Source: CALAGJ01 sp964293305
GTDB taxonomy: Bacteria; Bacteroidota; Bacteroidia; Chitinophagales; Chitinophagaceae
Direction: 5' to 3'
DNA: 23,174 nucleotides
Assembly (NCBI GenBank): GCA_964293305.1
Contig: CAXYYO010000048.1
Location: 1-23,174 of the forward strand
Position 1 is the stretch's first letter. Each line of letters opens with the position of its first letter. The notes under the pieces were generated by a model, which was given only the letters and a program-made list of their open reading frames with translations, was not told where the DNA came from and did not search any database. The position numbers and the translations under genes are program-made. Positions 21,853 to 23,174 of this stretch are shown here, in pieces.

Positions 21853-23174
21853 ATGATTAAAAAAATTTTGCTGGCCTGTTTTGTAATCATTACAACTATG
21901 CAGGAGTCTCAAGCACAGTTTAGCCGTTGGGTGGTTGTATTTACAGACAAAAACAATTCTCCATACAGCATTACAAAACCAAATGAGTATCTGAGCCATG
22001 CTGCTTTAGTAAGAAGATACAAATATAAAATTTCCATAGATGAAACTGATCTTCCCGTAAATCCAGATTATATCAATCAGGTTGTAGCACAGGGTGCTGT
22101 AGTGTATATCAGCCAAAGTAAATGGCTCAATCAAATATTGATAAGTTGTAATAGCGTAGCTACCATTAATAACATAAAAGCCCTTCCTTTTGTAAAAGGT
22201 GCCAATGGCGTTAGAAATCTGACAGAGACAGTTGAAAATCCAGTCGAAAAATTTAAAGAAACATTATCATCAACCACCGAATTAAAAGTTGCATTTGCAC
22301 CAGCAAAGGAAAATCGGTATGATTACGGAAATGCTTATGGCCAAGTTCATATACACAATGGCGAATTTTTACACAACAAAGGATTTACAGGTAAGGGTAT
22401 GAAGATAGCCATTTTAGATGGCGGATTTTACAAATATAAAACGGTAAAAGCATTTGATAGTGCAAGGGCTGGTAATCGATTTTTAGGTGAAAAAGATTTT
22501 GTGAACTTTGATGGATCGGTTAATGAAGATGATTCACATGGTGAATACTGCTTAAGTGTAATTGGAAGCAATGTGCCAGGCGTTATGGTTGGCACGGCCC
22601 CTGAAGCAAGCTTTTTTCTGATGCGTACAGAAGATGTATTTACTGAAATGCCTATTGAAGAACATAACTGGGTAGCTGGTGCAGAATATGCAGACAGTGC
22701 TGGCGCTGATTTAATAACTAGTTCTTTAGGCTATACCCGTTTTGATAACGCTGCACTAGACCATACTTACAGTGATTTTTATAACAATACCACCATGTGT
22801 AGTATGGGTGCCGCTTATGCTGCACAAAAAGGAATGATTGTAACCAACAGTGCTGGCAACTCAGGTGCCGACAGCTGGAAATATTTGGGATTTCCATCTG
22901 ATGCAGATAGTGTATGTGCTGTAGCTGCCACTGATGTAAATGGAAATATTGCTTATTTCAGTAGTTATGGATATCCCGGAAAGATAAAGCCAAATATTGC
23001 CTCCGTTGGTTCTAACACCGCAGTATATACCAGCTTTGGACCAAGCTATGCAAGTGGTACTTCCTTTTCAAATCCAAATATCAATGGATTAATTGCCTGT
23101 TTATGGCAGGCATTTCCAGAATTTAATAATGCCACTATTCTTAAAGCGGTGTATGCCAGTTGTGACAGGGTACG
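21853..23174 (+). CDS. Subtilisin-like serine protease (S8), partial at the window end
   Basis: The frame opens at ATG 21853 and runs off the window after ~440 codons. It has a signal peptide (MIKKILLACFVIITTMQESQA|Q), a propeptide-like region (about 22-165, with 'HAALVRRYKYKISIDETDLP'), then the S8 domain: Asp189 in 'KIAILDGGF', His229 in 'DDSHGEYC', an oxyanion Asn in 'NSAGNSGA' and Ser404 in 'ASGTSFSNPNINGL'. All three catalytic residues are intact. It resembles Bacteroidota exported S8 proteases that usually carry a T9SS sorting domain at the C-terminus; that end is outside the window, so sorting cannot be confirmed. Substrate unknown. It is on the same strand as the lipoprotein gene, 80 bp after it, with its own -7 motif. 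Confidence 0.93.
   Translation, partial: MIKKILLACFVIITTMQESQAQFSRWVVVFTDKNNSPYSITKPNEYLSHAALVRRYKYKISIDETDLPVNPDYINQVVAQGAVVYISQSKWLNQILISCNSVATINNIKALPFVKGANGVRNLTETVENPVEKFKETLSSTTELKVAFAPAKENRYDYGNAYGQVHIHNGEFLHNKGFTGKGMKIAILDGGFYKYKTVKAFDSARAGNRFLGEKDFVNFDGSVNEDDSHGEYCLSVIGSNVPGVMVGTAPEASFFLMRTEDVFTEMPIEEHNWVAGAEYADSAGADLITSSLGYTRFDNAALDHTYSDFYNNTTMCSMGAAYAAQKGMIVTNSAGNSGADSWKYLGFPSDADSVCAVAATDVNGNIAYFSSYGYPGKIKPNIASVGSNTAVYTSFGPSYASGTSFSNPNINGLIACLWQAFPEFNNATILKAVYASCDRV

Noticed and set aside
1..23174. tRNA, rRNA, CRISPR, insertion sequence or prophage
   Set aside because: No cloverleaf, regularly spaced repeat, transposase, integrase or phage structural gene was recognised on either strand.

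Overview
The window looks like a chromosomal segment of a low-GC member of the Bacteroidota, most likely Chitinophagaceae or a close relative (lineage is an inference). The signs are TonB-dependent and OMP_b-brl-type outer-membrane barrels, a C-terminal type IX secretion (T9SS) sorting domain, a DUF5683 protein directly after parA-parB, Bacteroidota-style TAnnTTTG -7 promoter motifs, and little sign of Shine-Dalgarno sequences. Most of the window is housekeeping and cell-envelope genes. I see no rRNA, tRNA, CRISPR array, insertion sequence or prophage.

Layout. 1-390 is the tail of an outer-membrane beta-barrel protein. 395-2794 (-) is a TonB-dependent receptor preceded by a clear TPP riboswitch (2851-2928) and a good -33/-7 promoter, so it is very probably a thiamine-compound importer. 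3160-4115 holds a convergent pair whose stop codons share one CTAG: an RlpA-like double-psi barrel protein (+) and a small exported di-haem cytochrome c (-). 4292-6282 holds the ribosome-assembly GTPase ObgE and a PAPS-dependent sulfotransferase, closed by a perfect 13-bp terminator hairpin. 6411-7997 (-) is a T9SS-sorted alpha/beta-hydrolase-like protein whose nucleophile elbow appears to lack the catalytic serine. 8417-10375 is an exported type I pullulanase.

10728-14897 (-) is a run of five genes: GH25 lysozyme, AlkA-like DNA glycosylase, a TIM-barrel-like lipoprotein, HflX GTPase and a Rieske ferredoxin-like protein. Two junctions overlap as TAATG, and a good promoter lies just upstream of the lysozyme gene. 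14898-16025 has no intact gene. It carries the decayed 3' end of a MacB/FtsX-type ABC permease and, next to it, a cluster of inverted repeats.

16026-23174 (+) holds a biotin-dependent acyl-CoA carboxylase beta subunit (methylcrotonoyl-CoA carboxylase type), a UPF0173/UlaG-like metallo-hydrolase, parA-parB-DUF5683 (the parB/DUF5683 junction is again TAATG), a small lipoprotein and an S8 subtilisin-like protease cut by the window edge. The parAB pair hints that the replication origin may not be far away, but I saw no parS site by eye.

I did not find a convincing undescribed multi-gene system. The most useful leads are the riboswitch-controlled receptor with a possible switching helix, the serine-less hydrolase, the decayed permease with neighbouring dyads, and a recurring promoter motif placed very close to start codons.
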